DNA of 64,000 nt from Marichromatium purpuratum 984 (GTDB lineage: Bacteria; Pseudomonadota; Gammaproteobacteria; Chromatiales; Chromatiaceae). The position numbers and the translations under genes are program-made. The DNA lies in NCBI RefSeq assembly GCF_000224005.2, contig NZ_CP007031.1, positions 3,005,001-3,069,000 of the forward strand, written 5' to 3'. The notes beneath the pieces are model-generated. The model saw only the letters and a program-made list of their open reading frames with translations, did no database searches and was not told the origin of the DNA. Positions 44,982 to 58,710 of this stretch are shown here, in pieces; the stretch's first letter is position 1; every line of letters starts with the position of its first letter.

Positions 44982-45443
44982 TCAGCCGCGCGGCAGGCCG
45001 GGCTCTGCCTGGGGCGGCAACTTCACCCCGTGCCGATTGAACCAGGCGCGATCGAGCGCCCACACCACCGAGTCGACGTCGGACTGCGACAGCAGCAGCT
45101 GGAGCACGTACAGCTCGGTATAGCTCAGGCGCTCGCGCGCGGTGCGCAGCGACTGCGCCTGGGCCGACGCGTCGCCATTGCCCAGCGTCGGGTCGATCCA
45201 GCCGAGATAGCGTGATTCCTCGACCGTCGAGGCGCGCGGACTGGTCACCGTGGCGACCCCGTTGAGGAAGGTCAGGACGCGGAAATCGTAGGGATACTCG
45301 GCGACCGCCTGATCCTGTGCGAGCAGTTCGTTGAGCTGCCAGAGCCGCGGCTTGAGTCCGTACGGGGCCCAGGAGAGGGTCAGCATCAGCAGCGCCAGGG
45401 CGATGGCCGAGAGGATGATTGCGTTACGAATGAAACCAAGCAT
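44982..45443 (-). CDS. uncharacterised protein with amino-terminal membrane segment
   Basis: A 153-residue protein I do not recognise. Residues 1 to about 27 form a hydrophobic anchor (IRNAIILSAIALALLMLTLSW). The rest looks soluble, with VLTFLNGVATVTSPRASTVEES and RERLSYTELYVLQLLL. It probably faces the periplasm. It is 23 bases upstream of the DUF2726-type gene, so they likely share a transcript, and it lies downstream of fba on the same strand. Confidence 0.7.
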   Translation of the reverse strand: MLGFIRNAIILSAIALALLMLTLSWAPYGLKPRLWQLNELLAQDQAVAEYPYDFRVLTFLNGVATVTSPRASTVEESRYLGWIDPTLGNGDASAQAQSLRTARERLSYTELYVLQLLLSQSDVDSVVWALDRAWFNRHGVKLPPQAEPGLPRG

Positions 45444-45580
45444 GGGGAAGCAACTCCACGAGATCCAGGTCCGACCGGATGGTCGCTGGCGGAGATTCTA
45501 CCCCAAGGCGACCGGGGTCCGTTGCCGGGCCCCGGTCGAATGGCCGATGAGCAGACGCCCACCGGCCTCGCGCGCACCGA

Positions 45581-46645
45581 TCAGTTGATGCGTGGGTCGA
45601 GTTCACCGCTGTCGTAGCAGGCAGTCATCCGCTCCAGCGAGAGCGCAGTGATCTTGCTGGCGTTACCGGCGGTGCCGAAGGCCTCGTAGCGGGTCCGGCA
45701 GATGTCCTTCATCGCCTTGGTGGCGGCAATGTAGTACTTGCGCGGATCGAAGTTGGCGCGATTCTCGGCGAGGTGCTTGCGGATGGCACCGGTCGAGGCC
45801 ATGCGCAGGTCGGTGTCGATGTTGACCTTGCGCACCCCGTGCTTGATGCCCTCGACGATCTCCTCGACCGGCACGCCATAGGTCTCGCCCATGTCGCCGC
45901 CGAACTCGTTGATGATCGCCAGCCATTCCTGCGGCACCGAGGAGGAGCCGTGCATCACCAGATGGGTGTTGGGGATGCGTTGGTGGATCTCCTTGATGCG
46001 GCTGATGGCGAGGATGTCGCCGGTCGGCGGCCGGGTGAACTTGTAGGCGCCGTGGGAAGTGCCGATGGCGATCGCCAGGGCGTCGACCTTGGTCTTGGCA
46101 ACGAAGTCGGCGGCCTCCTCGGGGTCGGTCAGCAGCTGGCTGTGGTCGAGCGTGCCCTCGGCGCCGATGCCGTCCTCCTCGCCCGCGGTGCCGGTCTCGA
46201 GCGAGCCCAGACAACCCAGCTCGCCCTCGACCGAGACGCCGCAGGCGTGGGCGATCTCGACCACCCGACGGGTGACGTCGACGTTGTAGTCGTAGCTGGT
46301 CGGGGTCTTGCCGTCCTCGCCCAGCGAACCGTCCATCATCACCGAGGAGAAGCCGAGCTGGATAGAGCGCTGGCAGACCGCCGGCGAGGTGCCGTGGTCC
46401 TGGTGCATGCACACCGGGATATGCGGCCACTCCTCGATCGCGGCGAGGATCAGGTGACGCAGGAAGGGCGCACCGGCGTACTTGCGCGCACCGGCCGAGG
46501 CCTGGACGATCACCGGCGAGTCGGTCTCGTCAGCCGCCTCCATGATGGCGCGCATCTGTTCGAGATTGTTGACGTTGAAGGCGGGCACGCCGTAGCCGCG
46601 CTCGGCGGCGTGATCCAGCAGCTGGCGCATGGAAATCAGGGCCAT
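45581..46645 (-). CDS. fba: class II fructose-bisphosphate aldolase
   Basis: A 354-residue zinc-dependent aldolase of the Calvin cycle and gluconeogenesis. The zinc and substrate residues are in [29 protein letters not shown] and [13 protein letters not shown]. It starts at [19 protein letters not shown] with GAGGAG upstream. It is the last gene of a five-gene tkt-gap-pgk-pyk-fba series on the minus strand, the order commonly seen in autotrophic gammaproteobacteria (cbbTGKA-like). Confidence 0.97.
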   Translation of the reverse strand: MALISMRQLLDHAAERGYGVPAFNVNNLEQMRAIMEAADETDSPVIVQASAGARKYAGAPFLRHLILAAIEEWPHIPVCMHQDHGTSPAVCQRSIQLGFSSVMMDGSLGEDGKTPTSYDYNVDVTRRVVEIAHACGVSVEGELGCLGSLETGTAGEEDGIGAEGTLDHSQLLTDPEEAADFVAKTKVDALAIAIGTSHGAYKFTRPPTGDILAISRIKEIHQRIPNTHLVMHGSSSVPQEWLAIINEFGGDMGETYGVPVEEIVEGIKHGVRKVNIDTDLRMASTGAIRKHLAENRANFDPRKYYIAATKAMKDICRTRYEAFGTAGNASKITALSLERMTACYDSGELDPRIN

Positions 46646-46703
46646 GATGTTCTCCTCGTGTCAGTGACAGGGGTGGAATCGATGTTCAGGATACGCCCGT
46701 GGG

Positions 46704-48146
<1,443 letters not shown>

Positions 48147-48215
48147 GTGTCACTGCCTCCCGCGTGCAAATGGGGCCGCGCCGGATGGCGCGGCCAGGAT
48201 CGACCATCGGGTCGA

Positions 48216-49397
48216 TCAGTCCTTGGCCCGGGCCTCGAGCATGGCCACCGCGGGCAGGGTCTTACCCTCTAGATACTCGAGGAAAGCGCCACCGGCGGTG
48301 GAGATGTAGGAAACACGGTCCTCGATGCCGTACTTCTGGATCGCGGCGATGGTGTCACCACCGCCGGCGAGGCTGAAGCCGGGGGCCGCGGCGATCGCCT
48401 CGGCGACCACCCGGGTGCCCGCGCCGAACTGGTCGAACTCAAACACCCCGACCGGGCCGTTCCAGACGATGGTGCCGGCCCCCTGGATGACCTCGGCCAG
48501 GGCGTGTGCCGAGTCCGGGCCGATGTCGAAGATCATGTCGTCCTCGGTGACCTCGGCAGCGGCCTTGATCACCGCCCGCTCCTGCTCGTCGAAGCGCTTG
48601 CCGCAGACCACGTCGGTGGCGATCGGGATGCCGGCGCCGCGCGCGGCCATGGTCTCCATCAACGCCTTGGCGGTGGGCACCAGATCGGCCTCGTGCAGCG
48701 ATTGGCCGACCGGCAGCCCGGCGGCGGCGAGGAAGGTGTTGGCGATGCCGCCGCCGACCACCAGCTGGTCGACCTTCTCGGCAAGCGATTCGAGCACGGT
48801 GAGCTTGGTCGAGACCTTGGAGCCGCCGACGATGGCGACCATCGGGCGCGCCGGCTCGGCCAGCGCCTGACGCAGCGCCTCGAGTTCGGCGCTGAGCAGC
48901 AACCCGGCGCAGGCCTGGGGGGCGAAGTGTCCGACGCCATGGGTCGAGGCCTGGGCGCGGTGGGCGGTGCCGAAGGCGTCCATCACGAAGACGTCGCACA
49001 GCGCCGCGTAGCGCCGCGCCAGCGTCTCGTCGTCCTTCTTCTCGCCGGCGTTGAAACGCACGTTCTCGAGCAGCACCAGCTCGCCCTCGGCGACCTCCGG
49101 CGGGGTGTCGAGATAGTCACGCACCAGCCGCACCTCGCGCCCGAGCTTGGCGCCGAGATCGGCGGCGACCGGGGCGAGTGAGTTCTCGGCGGAGAACTCG
49201 CCCTCCTGGGGACGGCCCAGGTGCGACATCACCAGCACTCGCGCGCCGGCGCGCAGACAGTGCTCGTAGGTCGCCAGCGAGGCGCGGATGCGCGCATCCG
49301 AGCTGACCAGGCCATCCTTGACCGGCACGTTGAGGTCAGAGCGGATCAGCACCCGCTTGCCGGCGAGATCGAGGTCGGTGAGCTTGATGAAGGACAT
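48216..49397 (-). CDS. pgk: phosphoglycerate kinase
   Basis: A 393-residue phosphoglycerate kinase. The amino domain has [16 protein letters not shown] and [14 protein letters not shown]; the carboxy nucleotide domain has [20 protein letters not shown] and the Gly-rich end [33 protein letters not shown]-like sequence. It runs on after gap in the Calvin cycle group. A 7-pair hairpin (GACCGCC with GGCGGTC, 49502-49519) lies between gap and pgk. Confidence 0.97.
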   Translation of the reverse strand: MSFIKLTDLDLAGKRVLIRSDLNVPVKDGLVSSDARIRASLATYEHCLRAGARVLVMSHLGRPQEGEFSAENSLAPVAADLGAKLGREVRLVRDYLDTPPEVAEGELVLLENVRFNAGEKKDDETLARRYAALCDVFVMDAFGTAHRAQASTHGVGHFAPQACAGLLLSAELEALRQALAEPARPMVAIVGGSKVSTKLTVLESLAEKVDQLVVGGGIANTFLAAAGLPVGQSLHEADLVPTAKALMETMAARGAGIPIATDVVCGKRFDEQERAVIKAAAEVTEDDMIFDIGPDSAHALAEVIQGAGTIVWNGPVGVFEFDQFGAGTRVVAEAIAAAPGFSLAGGGDTIAAIQKYGIEDRVSYISTAGGAFLEYLEGKTLPAVAMLEARAKD

Positions 49398-49556
49398 GAA
49401 AAACCCTCTGGATGGATGAGGAAGGAGATCAGGCGCAAGCCCGGGCTTGCCTGATCGCCCTCGGCGGGGCCGCCGACCGGAGCGGTCGACGGCGCGGCGG
49501 CGACCGCCAGACGGCGGTCACCGGGACGACGGCGCCTCGCGGCACCGTGCGCGGCC

Positions 49557-50648
<1,092 letters not shown>

Positions 50649-50698
50649 TCATTGAGCGTTCGGCCACCGGAGATGGGGAGCCCCGGCGACCGGACCCA

Positions 50699-52711
50699 TC
50701 AACCCTGCAGCACCCCCTCGACGACCGCGACCAGGTTGTCGACGGTGAAACCGAATTCCTTGAACAGCGCGCCGGCCGGGGCCGATTCGCCGAAGCGATC
50801 GATGCCGAGCACCGCGCCGCGCGAACCGACGTACTTCCACCAACCGTCGCCGACGGCCGCCTCGACGGCCACCCGCGCCTCGACCGCGCGCGGCAGCACC
50901 GACTCGCGATAGGCCGCGTCCTGGGCGTCGAAGGCGTCAGTCGAGGGCATCGACACCACGCGCACCGCGCGCCCTTCGAGCGCCTCGGCGGCACCGAGGG
51001 CGAGTGCGACCTCGGAGCCGGTGGCGATGATGATCACCTCGGGAGTGCCGGCGCAATCGCGCACCACGTAGCCGCCGCGCGCGATCGCCGCCAGCTGCTC
51101 GGCGTCACGCTCGACGTGCGGCAGCGCCTGACGCGAAAAGATCAGCGAACTGGGGCCGTCGCGCCGCTCGATCGCCTGACGCCAGGCGACCGCCGACTCG
51201 ACCGCGTCGCAGGGCCGCCACACGTTCATGTTGGGGATCATGCGCAGGGTCGGGATCTGCTCGACCGGCTGGTGAGTGGGACCGTCCTCGCCGAGACCGA
51301 TGGAGTCGTGGGTGTAGACGAAGATCGAGGGCACCTTCATCAGCGCCGCCATGCGCAGCGCGTTGCGGGCGTACTCGGAGAACATCAGGAAGGTCGCGCC
51401 ATAGGGCACGAAGCCGCCGTGCAGGGCGATACCGTTCATGATCGCCGACATGCCGAACTCGCGCACGCCGTAGTAGACGTAGTTCCCCGCCGCGTCGTCC
51501 TTGCCGATGCCCTTGCAGCCCTGCCACAGCGACAGGTTGGAACCGGCCAGATCGGCCGAGCCGCCGAGCAGCTCCGGCAGTAGCGGACCGAAACCGTTGA
51601 GCGCATTCTGCGAGGCCTTGCGCGAGGCGATGCTCTCGCCCTTGGCGGCGACCCCGGCGATGAAGGCATCGGCCTGCGCGGCCCAGTCCTCCGGCAGCTC
51701 ACCGGCCATGCGTCGCTCGAACTCGGCGGCCGCGGCGGGATAGGCCTTGGCGTAGGCGGCGAAGCGCTCGCGCCACGCGCCCTCGGCGGCGGCGCCGCGC
51801 TCGCGTGCGCTCCAGCCGGCGTAGACCTCCTTGGGGATCTCGAACGGTGCGTGGTTCCAGCCTAGCGCCTCGCGGGTGAGCGCGATCTCCTCCTCGCCGA
51901 GCGCGGCGCCGTGACAGGACTCAGTACCCTGCTTGTTGGGCGAGCCGTAGCCGATGATGGTCTGGCAACAGATCAGCGTCGGCCGATCGGTGACCGCACG
52001 CGCCTCTTCGAGCGCAACCTGGATCGCGTCGGGGTCGTGACCGTCGACCTTGGCGATGACGTGCCAGCCATAGGCCTCGAAGCGCTTGGGGGTGTCGTCG
52101 AGGAACCAGCCGGGGGTGTCACCCTCGCCGCGCACCTCGCCGTCGATGGAAATGTTGTTGTCGTCATAGACGGCGATCAGCTTGCCCAAACCGAGCGCGC
52201 CGGCGAGCGAGCAGGCCTCGTGCGAGATGCCTTCCATCAAGCAACCGTCGCCGAGGAAGGCGTAGGTGTGATGGTCGACGATGTCGTGACCGGGGCGGTT
52301 GAACTGGGCGGCGAGCGCCTTCTCCGCGATCGCCATGCCGACGGCATTGGTGATGCCCTGACCGAGCGGCCCGGTGGTGGTCTCGACACCGGGGGCATAG
52401 CCGTACTCGGGGTGACCCGGGGTCTTGGAGTGGAGCTGGCGGAACTGCTTGAGGTCCTCGATACCGAGGTCGTAGCCGGTGAGATGGAGCAGAGAATACA
52501 GCAGCATCGAGCCGTGCCCGTTGGAGAGCACGAAGCGATCACGATCCGGCCACTGGGGGTTGGCCGGATTGTGACTCATGAAGTCGTTCCACAACACCTC
52601 GGCGATGTCGGCCATGCCCATCGGCGCGCCCGGGTGCCCGGACTTGGCCTTCTGCACCGCATCCATGGCAAGTGCCCGGACGGCGTTGGCGAGTTCTCTG
52701 CGTGAGGACAT
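50699..52711 (-). CDS. tkt: transketolase
   Basis: A 670-residue thiamin-diphosphate enzyme of the Calvin cycle and pentose phosphate pathway. It starts [20 protein letters not shown] and has [17 protein letters not shown], the ThDP motif [20 protein letters not shown] through [11 protein letters not shown], and the carboxy-terminal [20 protein letters not shown]. The ATG at 52711 follows GGAGG; a 68-codon open stretch upstream is not family-like. It is the first gene of the minus-strand Calvin cycle group, and a possible CbbR-type control site lies near 52990. Confidence 0.97.
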   Translation of the reverse strand: MSSRRELANAVRALAMDAVQKAKSGHPGAPMGMADIAEVLWNDFMSHNPANPQWPDRDRFVLSNGHGSMLLYSLLHLTGYDLGIEDLKQFRQLHSKTPGHPEYGYAPGVETTTGPLGQGITNAVGMAIAEKALAAQFNRPGHDIVDHHTYAFLGDGCLMEGISHEACSLAGALGLGKLIAVYDDNNISIDGEVRGEGDTPGWFLDDTPKRFEAYGWHVIAKVDGHDPDAIQVALEEARAVTDRPTLICCQTIIGYGSPNKQGTESCHGAALGEEEIALTREALGWNHAPFEIPKEVYAGWSARERGAAAEGAWRERFAAYAKAYPAAAAEFERRMAGELPEDWAAQADAFIAGVAAKGESIASRKASQNALNGFGPLLPELLGGSADLAGSNLSLWQGCKGIGKDDAAGNYVYYGVREFGMSAIMNGIALHGGFVPYGATFLMFSEYARNALRMAALMKVPSIFVYTHDSIGLGEDGPTHQPVEQIPTLRMIPNMNVWRPCDAVESAVAWRQAIERRDGPSSLIFSRQALPHVERDAEQLAAIARGGYVVRDCAGTPEVIIIATGSEVALALGAAEALEGRAVRVVSMPSTDAFDAQDAAYRESVLPRAVEARVAVEAAVGDGWWKYVGSRGAVLGIDRFGESAPAGALFKEFGFTVDNLVAVVEGVLQG

Positions 52712-52964
52712 GAGCCCCTCCTGAAGTTGACGATGACGAAGATACTGATTGTGCGGACCGGAGCGCCGAGGCATCACGACGGACTGAGGCTCACCCGGAA
52801 ACGGCCCGCGAATGCGATGAATGTGGCGTGCGGGGCTGGCGGCCGCATCGAGCAGGGAAGTTCCCATCCTCCGACCCGGGGCGAGAACGCGCGAGTTGGC
52901 CGGAGAGTTCCACACAGGGCCCTTGATTGTGAACCAAAGGTCTAGGGTCGGACATCAAAACAAA

Positions 52965-52999
52965 CTTATACCGCCAAAAACTATTTTAACATTTCATAA
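52965..52999 (-). promoter_or_regulatory. possible promoter and CbbR-type site upstream of tkt
   Basis: An unusually AT-rich island (52950-53005) lies about 250 bases before tkt. On the minus strand TATAAG (52965-52970) could be a -10 element. TTA-N7-TTA (52987-52999) fits the TNA-N7-TNA pattern reported for CbbR. The same pattern is found before cbbL at 61832-61844. Confidence 0.55.
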
Positions 53000-53074
53000 T
53001 ATTCAGGATTGACGCTGGAAATACCACATCAGTTTACCACCGCGCCGGGCGCACCGGCGCGGGCTGGGCCGCGC

Positions 53075-53632
53075 TCAGCCCTCCATCCACTTGATCGAGC
53101 AGCCCATGCTCGGGATCTGCTCGGCCGGGCCGCGCCCGCTCAGCGCGACCTCGCGCATCGCCTCGAACAGGTCGCGGCGCACGTCGGCGGGGGCGGCCTG
53201 CTTGCGACTGGCATCGAGCCGACCGCGATACTGCAGCTCGAGCGCGGCGTTGTAGCCGAAGAAGTCGGGGGTGCAGACCGCACCATAGGCCTTGGCCACC
53301 GCCTGGTCGGCGTCGTAGAGATAGGGGAAGGGGAAGGCGAAACGCTCGGCGATCTCGCGCATGTTGTCGAACGAGTCCTCGGGGTAGTCGGCGACGTCGT
53401 TGGACATGATCGCCACGCTGCCGATACCGAGCGTGGCCAGTTCGGCGGTATCGCGCACGATACGGTCACGCACCGACTGGACGTAAGGGCAGTGGTTGCA
53501 GATGAACATCACCAGCAGTCCGCGCTCGCCGCTGCAGGCATCGCGCGTCCAGGTGCGGCCGTCGACGCCCGGCAGGGCGAAGTCCGGGGCCGGTTGGCCG
53601 AAGTCACACACGGGGGTCTCGAGTGAAACCAT
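53075..53632 (-). CDS. redoxin-domain protein with NHCPYV motif
   Basis: A 185-residue thioredoxin-fold protein of the AhpC/TSA-like redoxin group. It starts with PVCDFGQPAPDFALPGVDGRTW and has the group motif FICNHCPYVQSVRDR, with only one Cys at the active position, then IMSNDVADYPEDSFDNM, CTPDFFGY, and PSMGCSIKW near the end. The family is common but has no settled substrate; peroxide or disulfide chemistry is likely. GGAGG precedes the ATG at 53632. It is upstream of tkt on the same strand but separated by the AT-rich control region. Confidence 0.85.
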   Translation of the reverse strand: MVSLETPVCDFGQPAPDFALPGVDGRTWTRDACSGERGLLVMFICNHCPYVQSVRDRIVRDTAELATLGIGSVAIMSNDVADYPEDSFDNMREIAERFAFPFPYLYDADQAVAKAYGAVCTPDFFGYNAALELQYRGRLDASRKQAAPADVRRDLFEAMREVALSGRGPAEQIPSMGCSIKWMEG

Positions 53633-54072
53633 GACGGTCCTCCGAGTTGGCGGTTCGATGGTGCGGGGCCGCCACCCTGACGGGCGCGACCGAAGGGGAC
53701 ATTCGCGTCCTCGCGAGCACGACGCCGACGAGCGCGGACCCGGGAGAAGGGGCCACTGGAGCGGACGCAACAGGGCGGTGGCGGCGGCCACCAGCAGGCC
53801 GGAGTCTGCTCCCAGCCCCCGGGCAACATGCCACATCCGCCCCCCCGAACGCATCCCCAGCAGCCACGCGCCGGCGACCGGGAAGGATGTCGGCGACCCG
53901 TCCGCGCCTCGCATGTTACCGGAACGGAAGGGGATTCCAAATCTCGCCCCGATCGCCACCGATCGCCGCATCATGACGCCGCGGCGCGGGCTTCGCGAAC
54001 GTCACGCGAGCCGCTATCATGGGCGGCTTCATCAACGCGCCACCCTGGCGCCATGAATAGGGCTCGACTCGT
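53633..54072. other. intergenic region upstream of metK
   Basis: About 440 bases between the divergent redoxin and metK genes. I see no gene and no SAM riboswitch. The metK promoter should lie in the right part. Confidence 0.5.
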
Positions 54073-55263
54073 ATGAGCAAGGACTACATCTTCACCTCGG
54101 AATCGGTCTCCGAAGGACATCCGGACAAGATGGCAGACCAGATCTCGGACGCCGTCCTCGACGAGATCTATCGCCGCGACCCCAACCACGCCAAGGCGCG
54201 CGTGGCCTGCGAGACCCTGGTCAAGACCGGCTTCGTGATGCTCGCCGGCGAGATCACTGTGACCGACGCCGACCTCAAGATCGATTACGAGCGCGTGGTG
54301 CGTGAGGTGGTCAAGGACATCGGCTACGACAACTCCGAGGTCGGCTTCGACGGCAACACCTGCGGCGTGATGATCGCCCTCGGCGAGCAGTCCAAGGACA
54401 TCAACCAGGGTGTCGATCGCGAGAGCGAGGAGGCCCAGGGCGCCGGTGACCAGGGCCTGATGTTCGGCTATGCCACCAACGAGACCGACATGCTGATGCC
54501 GGCGCCGATCGACTACGCCCACCGCCTGGTGAAGCGTCAGGCCGAGGTACGCAAGAACGGCACCCTGCCCTGGCTGCGTCCCGACGCCAAGTCGCAGATC
54601 ACCATGCGCTACCGCGACGGCAAGCCGGTCGGCGTCGACGCCGTGGTGCTCTCCACCCAGCACGGCGAAGAGGTCAGCGAGCGCGTGCTGCAGGAAGCGG
54701 TGATGGAGGAGGTGATCAAGCCCGTGCTCGGCGCTACCGGTTGGCTCAACGCCGAGACCAAGTACCACATCAACCCCACCGGCAAGTTCGTCATCGGCGG
54801 CCCAGTCGGCGACTGCGGCCTGACCGGGCGCAAGATCATCGTCGACACCTACGGCGGCATGGCCCGTCACGGCGGTGGCGCCTTCTCCGGCAAGGACCCG
54901 TCCAAGGTCGATCGCTCGGCCGCCTACGCCGGTCGCTATGTCGCCAAGAACATCGTCGCCGCCGGACTCGCCGACAAGTGCGAGATCCAGGTCTCCTACG
55001 CCATCGGCGTCGCCGAGCCGACCTCGGTCTCGATCGAGACCTTCGGCACCGCGCATGTGAGCGAGGAGCGCATCGTCGAGCTGGTGCGCGAGCACTTCGA
55101 CCTGCGCCCCTATGGCATCATCAACATGCTTGACCTGACCAACCACGAGCTGATCAAGTATCGCGATACCGCCGCCTACGGTCACTTCGGTCGTCCCGAG
55201 GCCGGTTTCACCTGGGAGCGGACCGACAAGGCCGAGGCGCTGCGCGCCGCCGCCGGGCTCTAA
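54073..55263 (+). CDS. metK: S-adenosylmethionine synthetase
   Basis: A 396-residue enzyme that makes SAM from methionine and ATP. It begins with [20 protein letters not shown] and has the family [12 protein letters not shown] and [19 protein letters not shown] signatures, plus [12 protein letters not shown]. The length is normal. It is the first of metK-ahcY-metF on the plus strand. The 129 bases between it and ahcY hold an SAH riboswitch, so ahcY can be controlled apart from metK. Confidence 0.97.
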   Translation: MSKDYIFTSESVSEGHPDKMADQISDAVLDEIYRRDPNHAKARVACETLVKTGFVMLAGEITVTDADLKIDYERVVREVVKDIGYDNSEVGFDGNTCGVMIALGEQSKDINQGVDRESEEAQGAGDQGLMFGYATNETDMLMPAPIDYAHRLVKRQAEVRKNGTLPWLRPDAKSQITMRYRDGKPVGVDAVVLSTQHGEEVSERVLQEAVMEEVIKPVLGATGWLNAETKYHINPTGKFVIGGPVGDCGLTGRKIIVDTYGGMARHGGGAFSGKDPSKVDRSAAYAGRYVAKNIVAAGLADKCEIQVSYAIGVAEPTSVSIETFGTAHVSEERIVELVREHFDLRPYGIINMLDLTNHELIKYRDTAAYGHFGRPEAGFTWERTDKAEALRAAAGL

Positions 55264-55283
55264 GCCCACCCAGCCCCCCGCCA

Positions 55284-55364
55284 CCGAGGAGCGCTGCAAC
55301 CCGGGACCATCGAGGTCCGGGCCAGGCTCGGGGACGGGGCATACAGTTCGAACGGCGCTCACTC
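55284..55364 (+). promoter_or_regulatory. S-adenosylhomocysteine (SAH) riboswitch
   Basis: The segment has the conserved SAH aptamer order: CCGAGGAGCGCTGCAACC, a GC hairpin, GCCAGGCTCGG, and AACGGCGCTCAC. The pairings can be seen: P1 CCGAG (55284-55288) with CTCGG (55327-55331), P2 CCCGGGACC with GGTCCGGG around an ATCGA loop, and a pseudoknot GAGCGC (55289-55294) with GCGCTC (55355-55360). SAH riboswitches switch on SAH recycling when SAH builds up; this one lies 29 bases before ahcY, as expected. Confidence 0.95.
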
Positions 55365-55392
55365 ACGATTCATCAAGAAGAGTTGATCAACC

Positions 55393-56799
<1,407 letters not shown>

Positions 56800-56944
56800 G
56801 CGGCTCGCGCGTCCCGGACGCGGCAGTCGTGGCCTCTTGGCTACGGCCGTCGCGGCCGCCACGGTTCCTCACCTCAACTCATCACGCGACCGTCGCGCAC
56901 CGCGCGCCCGCGCCCTCGCGCGGCGGTGGCCGGAGTGCCAGAAC

Positions 56945-57805
56945 ATGTCGCCACAAGATCCCACCCCGACCTACAGCCTCGAACTCTTCCCGCCCAAGAC
57001 CGCCGAGCGCATGGAGCGGCTCAAAAGCGAGATCGCCACCCTCAACACCGTCTCACCGCGGTATTTCTCGGTCACCTACGGCGCTGGCGGCTCGACCCGC
57101 AAGGGCACCTTCGAGACCGTCTCCTGGCTGCGCAGCCAGGGCATCGACACCGCCCCCCATCTCGCCTGCATCGGCTCTCCCCGGGCCGAGGTCGAAGAGC
57201 TGCTGGGGCACTACCGCGAACAGGGCATCGACCGCCTGGTGGCGCTGCGCGGCGACCTGCCCTCGGGCATGGGCGGCGGCATCGGCGGTGACTTCCGCTA
57301 TGCCAACGAACTCGTCGAGTTCATCCGCGCGCGCACCGGCGATCACTTCCGCATCGAGGTCGCGGCCTATCCCGAGTACCACCCCCAGTCCGGCACCCCG
57401 GACCGCGACCTGGCCAATTTCAAGCGCAAGGTCGAGGCCGGCGCCGACGCCGCCATCACCCAGTACTTCTACAACGCCGACGCCTATTTCGCCTTCATCG
57501 AGCGCTGCCAGGCAGTGGGCATCGACATCCCCATCGTGCCCGGCATCATGCCGATCACCAACCACAGCCAGCTCGCCCGCTTCTCCGATGCCTGCGGCGC
57601 CGAGATCCCGCGCTGGATCCGCCGTCGGCTCGAGGGCTTCGGCGATGATCTCGCCAGCACCCGCGAGTTCGGTCACGAGGTGGTGCTACAGCTGTGCCGG
57701 CGCCTGATCGAGGGCGGCGCCCCCGGACTGCACTTCTACACCATGAACCAGTCCGGTCCGACGCTGCGTCTGTGGCAAGAGCTGGGGCTGCCCAGCGGCG
57801 ACTGA
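56945..57805 (+). CDS. metF: methylenetetrahydrofolate reductase
   Basis: A 286-residue flavoenzyme that makes 5-methyl-THF for methionine synthesis. It begins YSLELFPPKTAERMERL and has FSVTYGAGGSTRKGTFETV, VALRGDLPSGMG, AAYPEYHPQSG and the closing PIVPGIMPITNHSQLARFSD. The ATG at 56945 has GGAG about 10 bases before it. It ends the metK-ahcY-metF series and converges with gloB at a GC-rich hairpin. Confidence 0.96.
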   Translation: MSPQDPTPTYSLELFPPKTAERMERLKSEIATLNTVSPRYFSVTYGAGGSTRKGTFETVSWLRSQGIDTAPHLACIGSPRAEVEELLGHYREQGIDRLVALRGDLPSGMGGGIGGDFRYANELVEFIRARTGDHFRIEVAAYPEYHPQSGTPDRDLANFKRKVEAGADAAITQYFYNADAYFAFIERCQAVGIDIPIVPGIMPITNHSQLARFSDACGAEIPRWIRRRLEGFGDDLASTREFGHEVVLQLCRRLIEGGAPGLHFYTMNQSGPTLRLWQELGLPSGD

Positions 57806-57815
57806 GCCAGCCAAC

Positions 57816-57842
57816 GCCGGCGCGCGCCCCGGACGCGCCGGC
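57816..57842. terminator. convergent hairpin between metF and gloB
   Basis: A 9-pair perfect stem (GCCGGCGCG with CGCGCCGGC) lies in the 42-base gap between the two convergent stops. It has no T run but could serve both directions. Confidence 0.6.
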
Positions 57843-57847
57843 GCCCC

Positions 57848-58627
57848 TCAATCGTAGCGCTCGTCCTTCCAGCGTCGCAGCGCGGCGAACACCGCCGCCG
57901 ACTCCTCCAGCGCCTCGCCGGCGAAGCGCTCGGCGGCCGCGCGCACCTCGGGCACCGCGACCCGCAGGAAGGGATTGGTCGCCAGTTCCTCGGCGAGCGT
58001 GCTCGGCACCGTCGCCCGGCCCGCCGCACGCGCCGCGCGCACCTCGACGATGCGCGCCTCGAGCGCCGCGTGCTGCGGCTCGACCCATTGAGCGAAGCCG
58101 AGGTTGGCCTCGGTGTACTCGTGGGCGCAATAACACAGCGTCTCCGGCGCCAGCCGCGCGATCCGCGCCAGCGAGCGCGCCAGCTGCTCGGCGGTGCCGT
58201 CGAACACCCGGCCACAGCCGGCGGCGAACAGGGTATCGCCGCAGAACAGCCGTCCCTCGCCGAGATAGGCGACATGGGTCGCGGTATGCCCCGGCACCTC
58301 CAGCACGCGGAAGGTCACGCCGAGCCCGACGGGCTCGATGGCATCCCCCTCCCCCACCCGCTGATGCGCCAGCGCGATGCGCGCGTCCTCCGGGGCGTAA
58401 ACGACCACCTCGGGAAAGGCGGCGCACAGCGTCTCGACGCCACCGATGTGGTCACCGTGATGATGGGTGAGCAGCACCGCCTCGAGATGCAGCCCGTGCT
58501 CGCTGAGATAGGCCAGCACCGGCGCGGCCTCGCCCGGATCGACCAGGGTCACGCCGGTGCCGCCGGGGGCGCGCAGCAGCCAGATGTAGTTGTCCTCGAA
58601 GGCGGGGATGGCGATGGGTTCGAGCAT
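57848..58627 (-). CDS. gloB: hydroxyacylglutathione hydrolase (glyoxalase II)
   Basis: A 259-residue metallo-beta-lactamase-fold hydrolase of the methylglyoxal detoxification path. The metal site is VLLTHHHGDHIGG (around residue 50), with further ligands in VPGHTATHVAYL, FCGDTLFAAGCGR and CYCAHEYTEANLGFA. The ATG at 58627 (MLEPIAIPAFEDNYIWLL) is the family start. It is downstream of dxs on the same strand. Confidence 0.94.
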   Translation of the reverse strand: MLEPIAIPAFEDNYIWLLRAPGGTGVTLVDPGEAAPVLAYLSEHGLHLEAVLLTHHHGDHIGGVETLCAAFPEVVVYAPEDARIALAHQRVGEGDAIEPVGLGVTFRVLEVPGHTATHVAYLGEGRLFCGDTLFAAGCGRVFDGTAEQLARSLARIARLAPETLCYCAHEYTEANLGFAQWVEPQHAALEARIVEVRAARAAGRATVPSTLAEELATNPFLRVAVPEVRAAAERFAGEALEESAAVFAALRRWKDERYD

Positions 58628-58710
58628 GATCGACGGCTCCTCGGGCAACGGCGGGGACGGCGATGGGAGGGGGGTGGTGGCCGGGCGCGTGGCGCCCGGC
58701 ACGGCGGCGG

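Noticed and set aside
53633-54072. SAM riboswitch before metK
   Set aside because: None of the known SAM aptamer core sequences could be found in this stretch.
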